A DNA stretch of 64,000 bases from Lachnospiraceae bacterium (GTDB lineage Bacteria > Bacillota > Clostridia > Lachnospirales > Lachnospiraceae). The translations under genes and the position numbers were made by a program. How positions within the stretch are numbered: the stretch's first letter is position 1; every line of letters starts with the position of its first letter. The stretch spans positions 1-64,000 of the forward strand of contig JAQVCW010000004.1 of NCBI GenBank assembly GCA_028689585.1, read 5' to 3'. Shown here piece by piece: positions 1 to 8,586 of the stretch. Below the pieces are notes generated by a model. That model saw nothing but the letters and a program-made list of their open reading frames with translations, made no database searches and had not been told where the DNA came from.

Positions 1-80
1 TGTTAGGGGTAATACAACAATAAAACATATATGCAAAAACTGCTACTTTTTTATTGAAAAAAATAAGAGGTGGCAAAGCA

Positions 81-126
81 TTGTATCAAAAACTACGCTA
101 GCCATCGCGCCAGCGATTTGGTACAA
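81..126. repeat. Imperfect inverted repeat before the methyltransferase gene
   Basis: TTGTATCAAA at 81-90 pairs imperfectly with TTGGTACAA at 118-126, and the arms enclose a smaller hairpin ATCGC-GCCA-GCGAT at 104-117. The structure ends about 25 nt before the methyltransferase start, so it would be in its leader. Its function is unknown; it could be a leader hairpin or the remnant of an upstream terminator. Confidence 0.35.
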
Positions 127-150
127 TGTAAGAAAAAGGAGATTAAAAAA

Positions 151-792
151 ATGGAACAACAAAAATATTGGGACAGTGTTTCTAAGAAAAAGGAGTTTAC
201 TACTCCATTTCATGCAGAGGAGTTTACAAAATACGTTAAAAAGCAAGATACTATCCTTGATGTAGGATGTGGTTATGGGCGAACACTTGACGAGTTGTAT
301 CAAATAGGCTATCAAAATTTAATAGGGACAGATTTTTCAGAGGGTATGATTGAACGTGGTAAAAGACAGTTTCCTTACCTTGATTTACGAAAAAAAAATA
401 GTGCGGTAATTGACTTGCCTGATGATAGTGTAGATGCGGTTATTTTATTTGCAGTATTAACTTGTATTCGTGGAAATACAGAACAGAAAGAATTGATGAA
501 AGAAATAAGGCGTGTGCTGAAGCCAAATGGAATTTTATATGTAAATGATTTTTTGCTGAATACTGATGAAAGAAATATAACACGTTATCAAAAATACTAT
601 AACAAATACGATATCTATGGAGTTTTTGAACTTCCAGAGGGTGCAATATGCAGGCATCATAGCGAGCAATGGATAAACGAACTACTTAGTGATTTTACAG
701 CAATTAAGTATGAACATCTAACATTTACTACAATGAACGGAAATAAATCTAACGGATTTTATTTTATTGGGAAAACAGCTCAATCAGGTTGA
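151..792 (+). CDS. Class I SAM-dependent methyltransferase
   Basis: This gene encodes a 213-residue cytoplasmic methyltransferase that should transfer a methyl group from S-adenosylmethionine to an unidentified substrate. The SAM-binding motif I (ILDVGCGYG) is at residues 35-43, the ribose-binding acidic residue is D61 in GTDFSEGM, and the post-motif strand RRVLKPNGILYV is near 120-131. The ATG at 151 is preferred over an in-frame ATG at 70 because AAAAAGGAG lies about 8 nt before it and the Met-Glu-Gln-Gln start fits the domain. The gene is clearly more AT-rich than the genes after 3.2 kb, which hints at acquisition by transfer. It is followed by the TetR-MATE pair but separated from it by 180 nt and a promoter. 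The substrate cannot be read from the sequence. Confidence 0.85.
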   Translation: MEQQKYWDSVSKKKEFTTPFHAEEFTKYVKKQDTILDVGCGYGRTLDELYQIGYQNLIGTDFSEGMIERGKRQFPYLDLRKKNSAVIDLPDDSVDAVILFAVLTCIRGNTEQKELMKEIRRVLKPNGILYVNDFLLNTDERNITRYQKYYNKYDIYGVFELPEGAICRHHSEQWINELLSDFTAIKYEHLTFTTMNGNKSNGFYFIGKTAQSG

Positions 793-899
793 GGCTTTGG
801 CCTTTCCATGCAAGGCCGCATAAAAAATCTTGACTTGCCGATACATTTCACCCGGTGGCGGAGGCTTTGCCCTTCTGGTACAAGTCTCTGATTTTTTCA

Positions 900-950
900 T
901 TGACATAACTTTTTTTTGTGCTATAATTCTACCTAACGACAGGTAGAATT
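900..950 (+). promoter_or_regulatory. Promoter with overlapping operator-like palindrome for the TetR gene
   Basis: TTGACA at 900-905 and TATAAT at 922-927 are both perfect sigma-70/sigma-A boxes with a 16-nt spacer. A perfect inverted repeat, AATTCTACCT-AACGAC-AGGTAGAATT (925-950), begins within the -10 box. A palindrome with 10-bp arms at this position is what a TetR dimer would bind to repress its own operon; autoregulation is inferred. The TetR start codon is 23 nt downstream of the repeat. Confidence 0.8.
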
Positions 951-972
951 ATACGGAAGGAGTAAATTTGAT

Positions 973-1563
973 ATGAATGATAACGCTACAAAAAAACGAA
1001 TCATAGATACCATGTGTACGTTAGTGGCACAGCGGGGTTACGATAAAACCTCGATTGGACAGATTGCCGATGCCATTGGCATTAAGAAGGCTTCGATTTA
1101 TTACTACTTCAAATCCAAAGAGGAAATCTTTTTGAATCTGGTATCGGAGCTTTACGAAGACGAGTATCTGCAAAATCCGCTGCTTTTGCAGACCGATATG
1201 GATGATGATACCTTTCAAAAAGAATTACTGCATTTTGGTGACGAATTGATAGATTCTTATTTTGAAAACCCGGACATCCGCAAGGTGTATGCGGAAATTG
1301 ATTTACAAACCACAAGAATTTCGGCTCTTAAAGAAATCGCCTGTGCTGCGAATGAGCGGCTCAATCAATTTCTTTTGCGTTGTATGGCCCATGGCATCAC
1401 ACTTGGAGTATTTCCCCGGGATTTTAACACAACGGTCAATGCCCAGCTTTTGTATATGCTGCTGGTCGGGATAGATGCCGCCATTTTGTATGATCTGCCT
1501 ATCGATACAAAGGCCGTATGGCACGAGGCAATTTTAAAGCTATTTACACGAAAGGATTTGTAG
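973..1563 (+). CDS. TetR/AcrR family transcriptional regulator
   Basis: This 196-residue protein has the TetR architecture: an N-terminal helix-turn-helix at about residues 22-52 (QIADAIGIKKASIYYYFKSK contains the recognition helix and the typical YYYF-K turn) followed by an alpha-helical ligand and dimerisation domain. It is probably a ligand-released repressor of itself and of the MATE pump that starts 7 nt after its stop. GGAAGGAG lies about 11 nt before the ATG. The strong promoter and the perfect palindrome just upstream fit autoregulation. The inducing ligand cannot be predicted; by analogy with similar pairs it may be a compound the pump exports. Confidence 0.9.
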   Translation: MNDNATKKRIIDTMCTLVAQRGYDKTSIGQIADAIGIKKASIYYYFKSKEEIFLNLVSELYEDEYLQNPLLLQTDMDDDTFQKELLHFGDELIDSYFENPDIRKVYAEIDLQTTRISALKEIACAANERLNQFLLRCMAHGITLGVFPRDFNTTVNAQLLYMLLVGIDAAILYDLPIDTKAVWHEAILKLFTRKDL

Positions 1564-1569
1564 TGTGTT

Positions 1570-2907
1570 ATGACAGAAAGACAATTTGCAGCACTGCCTG
1601 TTAAAAAAGTTTTCTTTTATCTAACGATTCCAAGCATTTTGAGCATGGTGTTTTCATCCGTTTATATGATGGCGGACGGCATTTTTGTCGGACGCTTTAT
1701 TGGTTCACAGGCACTGGCGGCGGTAAACCTTGTCATGCCGATTATGATGATCGTGCTGGCTCTGCCTAACATGATTGCGGTTGGCTCATCGGTGAAGGTG
1801 TCCACCGCACTTGGAGAAGGAAATATTGAAAAGGCAAAACGTCTGTTTTCAGCCAGCGTCCTGATGGTGACTTGCACGGGACTTGTTTTCACACTGCTGG
1901 GCATTCTTTTTCTAAAACCGCTCATCGGCACAGTCATCAGGGACGCTGCTCTTGCGGCACTCGCATATGATTACGCGCGTTTCTTTGTTTATGGACTGCC
2001 GTTTATCATGCCTTTGTTTGCAATGGACAATTTCCTGCGTGTCTGTGGCAGAGCAAAATACAGTATGTGCGTAAATGTTATCGTTTCAGTACTTAATATT
2101 GTGCTTGACTGGGTTTTTATCGTGCAGCTTCATTTGGGAATTGAATTTTCTGCAATTTCTACCGGAATCAGCATGATGCTTGGTTCTGCACTTTCCTTTG
2201 CACCGTTTTTTACAAAGAAAATGACCCTTCATTTTGCAAAGCCACAAATATCAGCAAAAGAGGTTTGGGGGATTTTGTATAACGGAAGTTCGGAGTTTTT
2301 CAGTGGGATTGCCGGTTCATTTACTGCAACGGTAATAAACGGTTTTCTGCTGACGCTTGGCGGTGCGGCTGCAGTGGCAGGCTATGGCATTGTCATGTAT
2401 ATTGACACGCTGCTCGTTGGTGTTTTGTACGGCGTTCTGGATGCAATACAACCTGCGGTCAGCTACAATTTGGGAGCAAAGGAAATCAAGCGGACCTTTT
2501 CATTTTTTAAGATTTCAAGTATTACAACCGCTGTGGTATCTTTAGGCTGCATGGTTGGAATTCTCGCATTTCCGGATCGTTTGGCCCGTATCTTTGCAAA
2601 AGGCAGTGACCAGGAAGTGATGAATATGACGATTGCCGCGTTGATACTGTTTTCCCCCTCCTATCTGTTCACATGGTACAACATGGTAACAAGCGCATTT
2701 TTAACAGCAATGGATCAGCCAAAAGAATCCATGCTGATCATGGCGTTTCGGGCAATTATATTTCCGCTGATTTGTCTTGTTCTACTCACTTTGTTTATGG
2801 GCGTTTATGGTGTGTTTTTTGCAGCAACACTGTCTGGTGCTCTCACTTTTGTCGCTGCTGTGATCATTTGGAATAAATCAGCACGCCATCTGCGCAGAAT
2901 GGTGTAA
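1570..2907 (+). CDS. MATE family efflux transporter
   Basis: This gene encodes a 445-residue integral membrane protein of the MATE family, with about twelve hydrophobic segments in two six-helix halves, the usual length for the family. The N-terminal half begins with the family-typical pattern of a short amphipathic start, a Pro-Ser-Ile segment and YMMADGIFVGRFIG at about residues 35-48. MATE proteins export cationic drugs or metabolites by Na+ or H+ antiport; the substrate here is unknown. It is co-transcribed with the TetR gene (6 nt gap). The ribosome binding site is weak, so translation may be coupled to the upstream gene. Confidence 0.9.
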   Translation: MTERQFAALPVKKVFFYLTIPSILSMVFSSVYMMADGIFVGRFIGSQALAAVNLVMPIMMIVLALPNMIAVGSSVKVSTALGEGNIEKAKRLFSASVLMVTCTGLVFTLLGILFLKPLIGTVIRDAALAALAYDYARFFVYGLPFIMPLFAMDNFLRVCGRAKYSMCVNVIVSVLNIVLDWVFIVQLHLGIEFSAISTGISMMLGSALSFAPFFTKKMTLHFAKPQISAKEVWGILYNGSSEFFSGIAGSFTATVINGFLLTLGGAAAVAGYGIVMYIDTLLVGVLYGVLDAIQPAVSYNLGAKEIKRTFSFFKISSITTAVVSLGCMVGILAFPDRLARIFAKGSDQEVMNMTIAALILFSPSYLFTWYNMVTSAFLTAMDQPKESMLIMAFRAIIFPLICLVLLTLFMGVYGVFFAATLSGALTFVAAVIIWNKSARHLRRMV

Positions 2908-3224
2908 AGTTAAAAGAAACATCCTCGTATAAATTATTTCAGTTTATCAGGAGGCGGTCAGTTGTTGCTGACTGCTTCTTTAATAATGGCAAGGAGCAGC
3001 TAAGCTATTGTCCGCATCATCCAGACCTGCTATAATTATTTTACAGGATGCAAAAAAGGTGCAAAAAGGGAGTAAACTTTTTCAACACGAAGTCCCATAT
3101 CGCAATTTAGTCTCAGCGGCGGGCAGCAATCCCTTCACTTTCCAGATACAATCCGCTGACGAAACGGAAATTATGGATCATATGCAGGTAAGCAGTCAAA
3201 TGGAACTCTGGAAGGAGGGGCAAA
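2908..3224. other. Gene-free interval (317 nt)
   Basis: No credible gene is seen here. A small hairpin, GTCAG-TTGTTG-CTGAC at 2957-2972 followed by TGCTTCTTT, may be a weak terminator for the TetR-MATE unit. A reading frame at 3008-3253 has no ribosome binding site and unconvincing composition. The promoter of the two-component system that starts at 3225 should lie here, but no clear boxes were found. Confidence 0.5.
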
Positions 3225-3878
3225 ATGAATCATATTTTAGTGGTGGACGATGAAAAAACTATTGTGGATCTTGTGATGCTCCACCTCAAGCTGTCCGGCT
3301 ATGCCTGTGATTATGCTCTGGACGGCGAGGAAGCGATCCGAAAAATCGATGCCTCCCCCTTTGACCTGATTCTGCTGGACATTATGCTGCCGAAGATCAG
3401 CGGGTTTGAACTGATGAATTACATTCGCTTTTTGAAAATCCCTGTGATTTTTCTTACGGCGAAGGCAAATGTGAAAGATCGGGTGGCCGGGCTGAAGCTG
3501 GGAGCGGAGGACTATTTGACCAAGCCATTTGAGATGATTGAGCTGCTGGCCCGTGTGGAAACGGTGCTTCGCCGGTACAATAAGCTGTCGCTGACCTTCA
3601 CGCTTTTTGACATTACGCTGGACACCGTTTCCCACACCGTCAAAAAAGCCGGAGAAAAGCTGAATCTTACTGCCAAGGAATATGACACGCTGCTGCTGTT
3701 TTTACAAAATCCCAATGTGGCGCTGTACCGGGAGACTATTTATGAAAAGGTCTGGGGCGGCACCTATATGGGTGACAGCCGAACCGTGGATCTGCATGTA
3801 CAGCGGATGCGCAAGAAGATCGGCTGGGAGGATAAAATCGTCGCTGTTTATAAAATCGGATACAGGCTGGAGGTGTGA
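3225..3878 (+). CDS. OmpR/PhoB family response regulator
   Basis: This 217-residue regulator has a receiver domain (residues 1-115; acidic pocket D8-D9, phospho-acceptor D52 in LLDIMLPK, conserved Lys in LTKPFE) and a C-terminal winged-helix DNA-binding domain (about 125-217, including TAKEYDTLLL and the recognition region SRTVDLHVQRMRKKIG). It is partner to the histidine kinase that begins one base after its stop. GGAGGGG precedes the ATG by about 6 nt. The genes that follow in the same direction (anchored protein, lipoprotein, ABC exporter) suggest it controls an envelope-stress or peptide-export module; that role is inferred. Confidence 0.95.
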   Translation: MNHILVVDDEKTIVDLVMLHLKLSGYACDYALDGEEAIRKIDASPFDLILLDIMLPKISGFELMNYIRFLKIPVIFLTAKANVKDRVAGLKLGAEDYLTKPFEMIELLARVETVLRRYNKLSLTFTLFDITLDTVSHTVKKAGEKLNLTAKEYDTLLLFLQNPNVALYRETIYEKVWGGTYMGDSRTVDLHVQRMRKKIGWEDKIVAVYKIGYRLEV

Positions 3879-3879
3879 T

Positions 3880-5295
3880 ATGAAATTTTCTCTTAAAATA
3901 TTTCTGACCACCATCGCCCTTGTCTGCGGCACCCTTTCCATCGGCGGAATGCTGCTGCTTTCCTCCTGGCTCCAGCTTTCTTTGGAACGGGAAATTGAGT
4001 TTGCCGAAAATCAGAATACCATGCTTTGCGGCAGCCTGCAAACCGCCGCCGCTCTCCTTCACCCGCAGGAATATGGGGAGGCCACGCAGATGGTCAAGCG
4101 TATCCTCCTGGCCGTACAGCCCCAGGGCCGCGCGCAGATCCCCGTCCGGGTCAGTGGCGCAGAAGGGGAGAGCGTCTACGAAACAGACGATTTTCCTTCG
4201 GATGGTGCCGCCTTTGCAGGTGTGACGCAGCAGCAGTCCGGCTATGTTATTTTGAATCGGAAGAGCGGCTATGATCTCCACTATTTGAGCCATTGGCAGA
4301 TGGGGAGCGAGGTGTATGCGCTGGAAACGGTGCATGATATTTCCTTTGTATTTGAAACGCGCGATCGGCAATATCTGAGCTTTGCCAGGCTGACCGTTTT
4401 GCTGGTGTTCCTCATTGGCGTTCTGGTTTTTTTCCTCTCCAGGTGGCTGACAAAGCCCATTTCGGATCTGTCCAATGCCACAAAACAGATGTCCGGCGGG
4501 AATTACAGCATCCGCGCCGCTGTCAGGCAGCGGGATGAAATTGGCGGACTGGCGCAGGACTTTAACCACATGGCGCAGGCGCTGGAGCACAAAATCGAGG
4601 AATTGGAGGATGCGCTGCGAAGACAGGAGGAATTTTCGGGCAGCTTTGCCCATGAGGTCAAAACGCCTCTCACCTCCATTATGGGCTACGCCGATTTGCT
4701 GCGTTCCCGTGAGCTGCCCCAGGAGACCCGATTTCTGGCGGCAAACAATATTTTCAAAGAGAGCAGGCGGCTTGAGTCGCTTTCCTTTCGCCTGCTGGAA
4801 TTGATTGTGCTGAAAGAGGGAGAGCTGCAGGTGGAACCGGTTTTTGCACGGGTATTTCTGACGGAGCTTGCGAATTTTTCCCGGTTAAGCATGAAAGAAC
4901 AGGAAATCGAGCTGCGTACAGAGCTGGAGGACGCTGTGCTGTATGTGGATGCGACACTTTTCCGCACGCTTTTTCTCAATCTGCTGACCAATGCGCAAAA
5001 TGCCATGGAGGGCGGGGGCAGCATTCTGCTCAGTGGCCGTTGGGAGCAGGGAACCTATCGCATCGCGGTTTCCGATACCGGCCGGGGGATTTCCCAGACG
5101 GATCTGCAGCGGATCACGGACGCTTTTTATCGTGTTGACAAGGCAAGAGCGCGGGAAAAGGGCGGCGCCGGCCTGGGACTTGCCCTCTGCAAACGAATTG
5201 TGGAGGCTCATTCAGGCACGCTGTCCATTACCAGCAGGCCAGGCTGCGGCACAACAGTGACCGTTACTATGGGAGGTGAACGCTGTGAAAAGTAA
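3880..5295 (+). CDS. HAMP-domain sensor histidine kinase
   Basis: This 471-residue membrane kinase partners the preceding regulator. It has an N-terminal membrane helix (about residues 9-30), an extracytoplasmic sensor region, a second membrane helix near 170-190, a HAMP linker (TKPISDLSNATKQM), a HisKA box with the phosphorylated H258 in SFAHEVKTPL, and a HATPase domain with DTGRGIS and GGAGLGLALCKRIV. The start at 3880 is supported by GGAGG 6 nt upstream and by the hydrophobic N-terminus immediately after it. It overlaps the next gene by 11 nt. The signal sensed is unknown. Confidence 0.93.
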   Translation: MKFSLKIFLTTIALVCGTLSIGGMLLLSSWLQLSLEREIEFAENQNTMLCGSLQTAAALLHPQEYGEATQMVKRILLAVQPQGRAQIPVRVSGAEGESVYETDDFPSDGAAFAGVTQQQSGYVILNRKSGYDLHYLSHWQMGSEVYALETVHDISFVFETRDRQYLSFARLTVLLVFLIGVLVFFLSRWLTKPISDLSNATKQMSGGNYSIRAAVRQRDEIGGLAQDFNHMAQALEHKIEELEDALRRQEEFSGSFAHEVKTPLTSIMGYADLLRSRELPQETRFLAANNIFKESRRLESLSFRLLELIVLKEGELQVEPVFARVFLTELANFSRLSMKEQEIELRTELEDAVLYVDATLFRTLFLNLLTNAQNAMEGGGSILLSGRWEQGTYRIAVSDTGRGISQTDLQRITDAFYRVDKARAREKGGAGLGLALCKRIVEAHSGTLSITSRPGCGTTVTVTMGGERCEK

Positions 5296-6022
5296 AGGGA
5301 AAATTGCCGCGCTCTCCGCGCTTGTGCTGCTTGCCGTCTGCCTGAGTGTTCTGCTGCCCTATGGCGTGCAGCGATACCGGGATCAGCAGCAAATCGGTGT
5401 CGCGCATTTGCGGGAAACGCCCCTTGAGCAGCAGCTCTCCGCGCCCCCGCTGTCTGTCTTTGACAAGCTGCGGCTTTTATCAGGCGGGGAAGCTGCCGTC
5501 GTATCCACCGGAAACATGTATACCGAAGCGGAAATCAAGGTGCAGTGCACAGCAGAGCTGAAGCTGCTGTATGACGGTGGTGTTTTGACGCAAAATCCCG
5601 GTGAGGTTCCATGGATGCAGCAAACAGCCACCGCCGCGCTGCTGCTTGGCGTAGATGACTCGGCGCAGGGCATGATCTTATGGACGGTGAATTTTTCCTC
5701 AGATACCGTCCTGGCGCAATGCGGGATCGACGATGAAACGGGAAAAATTCTATACCTGTATGCGGCGAATTTTGAAGGCGCTTCGCCTGTGATCTCCGAG
5801 GAACAGATACATGGATTGGCGGCCTATTGGGGCGCGGCTGTGTCCAGTGAATCCAGACAGCAATCCTCGTTTACGCCGGCAGCTATTTCCCTGCCCCAGG
5901 GCGATTCTTTCCAAAACGATTATCAATACCTCTTTTCCTGGGATGACGCGGAGCTGACCATCCATGCCGCCGAAACAACCCACGGTATTTTCCTGGGACA
6001 CAATTTACTCCTGCCGCAGTAG
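5285..6022 (+). CDS. Membrane-anchored extracytoplasmic protein of unknown function
   Basis: This 245-residue protein is not assigned to a family. It has a basic N-terminus and one hydrophobic segment (about residues 7-25), then a soluble domain with no recognised motif, so it is probably anchored outside the membrane. The GTG at 5285 is chosen because GGGAGG lies 8 nt before it; an in-frame GTG at 5276 has none. It overlaps the kinase gene and precedes a strong terminator, so it is co-transcribed with the two-component system and may modulate the sensor. That role is inferred from position only. Confidence 0.75.
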   Translation: MKSKGKIAALSALVLLAVCLSVLLPYGVQRYRDQQQIGVAHLRETPLEQQLSAPPLSVFDKLRLLSGGEAAVVSTGNMYTEAEIKVQCTAELKLLYDGGVLTQNPGEVPWMQQTATAALLLGVDDSAQGMILWTVNFSSDTVLAQCGIDDETGKILYLYAANFEGASPVISEEQIHGLAAYWGAAVSSESRQQSSFTPAAISLPQGDSFQNDYQYLFSWDDAELTIHAAETTHGIFLGHNLLLPQ

Positions 6023-6129
6023 GAGTATAAAATCAAGGTGCTAAAATAAGGAGAATTTTCTTCAACCCGGAGGAATACCGGGAACGGGAAGCTTTCCGAT
6101 AATGTCGGTCTTTCCAATAACAGAGCAGT

Positions 6130-6167
6130 CCCCATGCAGCGCAAACCGTCGCTGCATGGGGATTTTT
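6130..6167 (+). terminator. Rho-independent terminator after the two-component operon
   Basis: CCCCATGCAGCG at 6130-6141 pairs perfectly with CGCTGCATGGGG at 6150-6161, with an 8-nt loop, followed by ATTTTT. The 12-bp GC-rich stem and T tract make a strong terminator about 110 nt after the 5285-6022 gene. Confidence 0.9.
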
Positions 6168-6240
6168 CTATGGATAAAACGGCAATTCGGATGGGAAAAT
6201 GATGCAAAAAAATTGTAACATGAGGGAAATAAAAAGAGTT

Positions 6241-6285
6241 GCGTCGGCCCATTTGCCAAGGGCAATTTTAAAATGGGCTGATGTT
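6241..6285 (+). repeat. Leader hairpin element, copy 1 (before the lipoprotein gene)
   Basis: This is one of six related elements in the window. The outer arms CGGCCCA and TGGGCTG pair, and an inner hairpin TTTGCC-AAG-GGCAA lies on the 5' side, followed by an unpaired TTTTAAAA. It ends 18 nt before the start codon at 6304, with GGGAGG between. The other copies are at 24368-24411, 32059-32103 (minus), 41365-41408, 53479-53530 and 59532-59576. Confidence 0.85.
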
Positions 6286-6303
6286 CAAAAGGGAGGAACC
6301 GAT

Positions 6304-7587
6304 ATGAAAAAAACAATTACTGTATACCTGTTACTTTGCATCCTGCTGACGCTGACCGCCTGCGGAGGCGGCAAAAAGCAGAACGAACCCAAGGAAAGCA
6401 CGCCGCCGATCTCCGATCAGACAGACACTGCCGTACAGATTATCGACGCAGCGGAGACTGATTTTCAAAAAAACTTTCATCTGGCACAGGAGGATGCCTT
6501 TAATCGCGGGTGTATGTCTGAAGCGGGTTATTATTTTGTGGGGAACGGATATGTCAGCTATGTAGAGAAGGACACGCTGCGCGCTGTCATTTTGTGCGGA
6601 AAACCGGAATGCCTGCATCAGGATCAAACCTGCAATGCGTACCTGGGCAATGTGCAGCATATCACCTTTTATGAAGGAAGGCTGTATTACGCCGCCGCGC
6701 AGGAGCAGGGCGGTTTTGGCAGCGGTGACTGGAGCCTCTACGCCATGAATGCCGACGGTACACAAAAGCAAAAGGTGCAGTCACTCCGTTCGCCAAACGA
6801 TGGTTTTATTTCACTGCCTACGCAATTTCTGATTCACAACGGACTGGTGCTGTTCAAGTCCAACCGGGAAAATATTCTCTGCGCGCCCTTAGGTGCAGAC
6901 CTGGCTGCTGCGGACATGGTAAAAGTGAATGATTTGGAGCCGAACGAGGACGCGGCGCTTGCCAACCTTGAATTGTGGTATCTGTGGGCGGACGGAGAAA
7001 CCTTCTATTGCTTTGGCAATCCAAAGGCAGATCAATTCCGCAATGCGCTTTATGCGTATCGGCCGCAGATAAAGGAACTGACACAGGTTTGGAAGGTTCC
7101 CGATTCGGCGGAGACCGGGACGTGGGATACGAGCGATGTTTCGGTCAACGGCTGGTATCTGGGCGATGGCATTCTGTTCTATTTCCTCTCAGGCAACGGA
7201 CTGTATGCTTTTGATATTGCCCGTGAAGAAACCACAAAAATCACGGATGTCACCCAGAGTGAGCGGACAGGAACCGCTGTGTTTGACGGCGAATACGCCT
7301 ATATCAACAATGAAGAAAACGACATGCTGTTTGTCTATGGGCTGACAGGGGAATATCTTGGTGCATACGATTACAGCGAAACGGTCAGCCAGGGTGTTGG
7401 ACAGGAAAGCGGCAGCGGCGTTGCGAAAATCATCGGCAGCGATGACAAGCTGGTATTCCTCTGTGCGCAGAACTTATCCGGTATGAGTCAGGACGGAATT
7501 TCCCTGGGTTACAGCTTTTACTATCTGCCAAAGGCGGATCTGAGAACCGGAGCCGGCAGTTTTCAAAAAATAGAGCTTCCAAAGTAA
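6304..7587 (+). CDS. Putative lipoprotein, beta-propeller-like
   Basis: This 427-residue protein starts with a lipoprotein signal peptide ending in LTAC, so C20 should be lipidated and the protein tethered to the outer face of the membrane. The mature part is rich in short Tyr/Trp/Gly-containing strands such as GRLYYAAAQ, GLVLFKSN and GDGILFYF, spaced like blades of a propeller; DUF5050-type folds look like this, but the assignment is tentative. The ATG at 6304 has GGGAGG about 7 nt upstream. A leader hairpin element precedes the ribosome binding site. It lies between the two-component system and the ABC exporter and probably belongs to the same functional module. Confidence 0.8.
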   Translation: MKKTITVYLLLCILLTLTACGGGKKQNEPKESTPPISDQTDTAVQIIDAAETDFQKNFHLAQEDAFNRGCMSEAGYYFVGNGYVSYVEKDTLRAVILCGKPECLHQDQTCNAYLGNVQHITFYEGRLYYAAAQEQGGFGSGDWSLYAMNADGTQKQKVQSLRSPNDGFISLPTQFLIHNGLVLFKSNRENILCAPLGADLAAADMVKVNDLEPNEDAALANLELWYLWADGETFYCFGNPKADQFRNALYAYRPQIKELTQVWKVPDSAETGTWDTSDVSVNGWYLGDGILFYFLSGNGLYAFDIAREETTKITDVTQSERTGTAVFDGEYAYINNEENDMLFVYGLTGEYLGAYDYSETVSQGVGQESGSGVAKIIGSDDKLVFLCAQNLSGMSQDGISLGYSFYYLPKADLRTGAGSFQKIELPK

Positions 7588-7609
7588 AAGCTATTTCGTT
7601 CGCTCACCG

Positions 7610-7629
7610 TTTGAAGCGAAAGCTTCAAA
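7610..7629 (+). other. Perfect GAAA-tetraloop hairpin before the ABC ATPase gene
   Basis: TTTGAAGC-GAAA-GCTTCAAA is an 8-bp stem closed by a GNRA-type tetraloop. No T tract follows, so it is not a simple terminator. It ends about 22 nt before the GTG start at 7652, just upstream of GAGGAGGG, and could act as an mRNA stabiliser or processing boundary. Confidence 0.5.
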
Positions 7630-7651
7630 TGATTTAGAGGAGGGCAAAAAA

Positions 7652-8515
7652 GTGAAACTGGAAATCAAAAACCTCACAAAAAAATACGGCCGGCAGCTTG
7701 CCCTGAATGATCTTACCATCACCTTTGAGCCGGGCATCTGCGGAATACTTGGCGCGAACGGCGCGGGCAAAAGCACCATGATGAATTTGCTGACCGATAA
7801 TATCACCCGTGACGCCGGAGAAATTCTGTGGGACGGCACAGATATTTTAGAGCTTGGAAAGACGTTTCGCGGGCTGCTGGGATACATGCCTCAGCAGCAG
7901 GGCTTTTATGAGCATATGACGGCACAGACCTTCCTTTTTTATATGGCAGAGCTAAAGGGTTTGTCCAAAAAACAGGCCGGGCAGGAAATAGACGAGCTGT
8001 TGGAGGTTACAAATCTCACCGATGTCCGGCATAAAAAGCTGGGCGGATACTCCGGCGGCATGAAGCAGCGGGTGCTGCTGGCACAGGCGCTTTTAGGCGA
8101 TCCCAAGGTGGTGATACTGGACGAACCGACCGCAGGGCTTGATCCCAAAGAGCGCATCCGCATCCGCAATTTTATTTCGGCTTTCTCCAGAGATCGGATT
8201 ATCCTGCTGGCCACTCATATCGTCAGCGATATTGAATCCGTTGCCGATCAAATCATGATGATGAAAACCGGGACAATGGTGGGCATGGGAACCCCTGCCG
8301 GGCTGGTGGAAAGTGTTTCGGGCAAAGTGAGTGAGCTGTCCTGTCTGCCGGAAGCGCTGGCAGACATGCAGACAAAGTACAGAGTGGGAAATGTATTTCA
8401 GCGCAAGGGACAAACCTGGATACGCGTGGTCGGTGATATTTTGCCGGAGGAGGGTATTCTTGTGGAGGATCACCTGAGCCTTGAGGATGTTTACCTGTAT
8501 TATCTTGGGGAGTAG
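7652..8515 (+). CDS. ABC transporter ATP-binding protein
   Basis: This 287-residue ATPase would power export by the permease encoded immediately downstream. The Walker A motif GANGAGKST is at residues 34-42, the signature YSGGMKQRV at about 133-141, Walker B VVILDEPTAGLDP near 153-165, and the switch histidine in LLATHIVSD follows. The sequence after residue 230 is a short accessory domain. The start is a GTG with GAGGAGGG upstream. Its C-terminal codons begin a 44-bp tandem duplication that extends into the permease start. Proteins of this type pair with ABC-2 permeases in antimicrobial peptide or lipid export, but the substrate is not evident. Confidence 0.93.
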   Translation: MKLEIKNLTKKYGRQLALNDLTITFEPGICGILGANGAGKSTMMNLLTDNITRDAGEILWDGTDILELGKTFRGLLGYMPQQQGFYEHMTAQTFLFYMAELKGLSKKQAGQEIDELLEVTNLTDVRHKKLGGYSGGMKQRVLLAQALLGDPKVVILDEPTAGLDPKERIRIRNFISAFSRDRIILLATHIVSDIESVADQIMMMKTGTMVGMGTPAGLVESVSGKVSELSCLPEALADMQTKYRVGNVFQRKGQTWIRVVGDILPEEGILVEDHLSLEDVYLYYLGE

Positions 8516-8586
8516 GTGATGAGCATGAGAGAGTTTACCCGCATTATCCTGGGAAGTAGGTGATGAGCATGAGAGAATTTACCCGC
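8499..8586 (+). repeat. 44-bp tandem duplication spanning the permease start
   Basis: Two adjacent 44-bp copies (8499-8542 and 8543-8586) differ at only a few positions. Each contains a ribosome binding site-like GGAGTAGG or GGAAGTAGG and an ATGAGCATGAGAGA start region. The first copy contains the ATPase stop codon; the second carries the start used by the permease. The duplication shows that the permease start was copied in place. Confidence 0.9.
8519..8563 (+). CDS. 14-residue upstream open reading frame made by the duplication
   Basis: The duplicated start produces a short frame, MSMREFTRIILGSR, that copies the first codons of the permease and ends in TGA at 8561-8563. Its stop overlaps the permease ATG at 8563 as TGATG, an arrangement typical of translational coupling. 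Whether it is translated is unknown; it may be a neutral by-product of the duplication or may tune permease translation. Confidence 0.4.
   Translation: MSMREFTRIILGSR

Noticed and set aside
3008-3253. 81-codon frame before the response regulator
   Set aside because: It has no ribosome binding site, odd composition and overlaps the well-supported regulator start.
3736-4653. 305-codon minus-strand frame opposite the sensor kinase
   Set aside because: It is an antisense shadow of a gene with clear kinase motifs.
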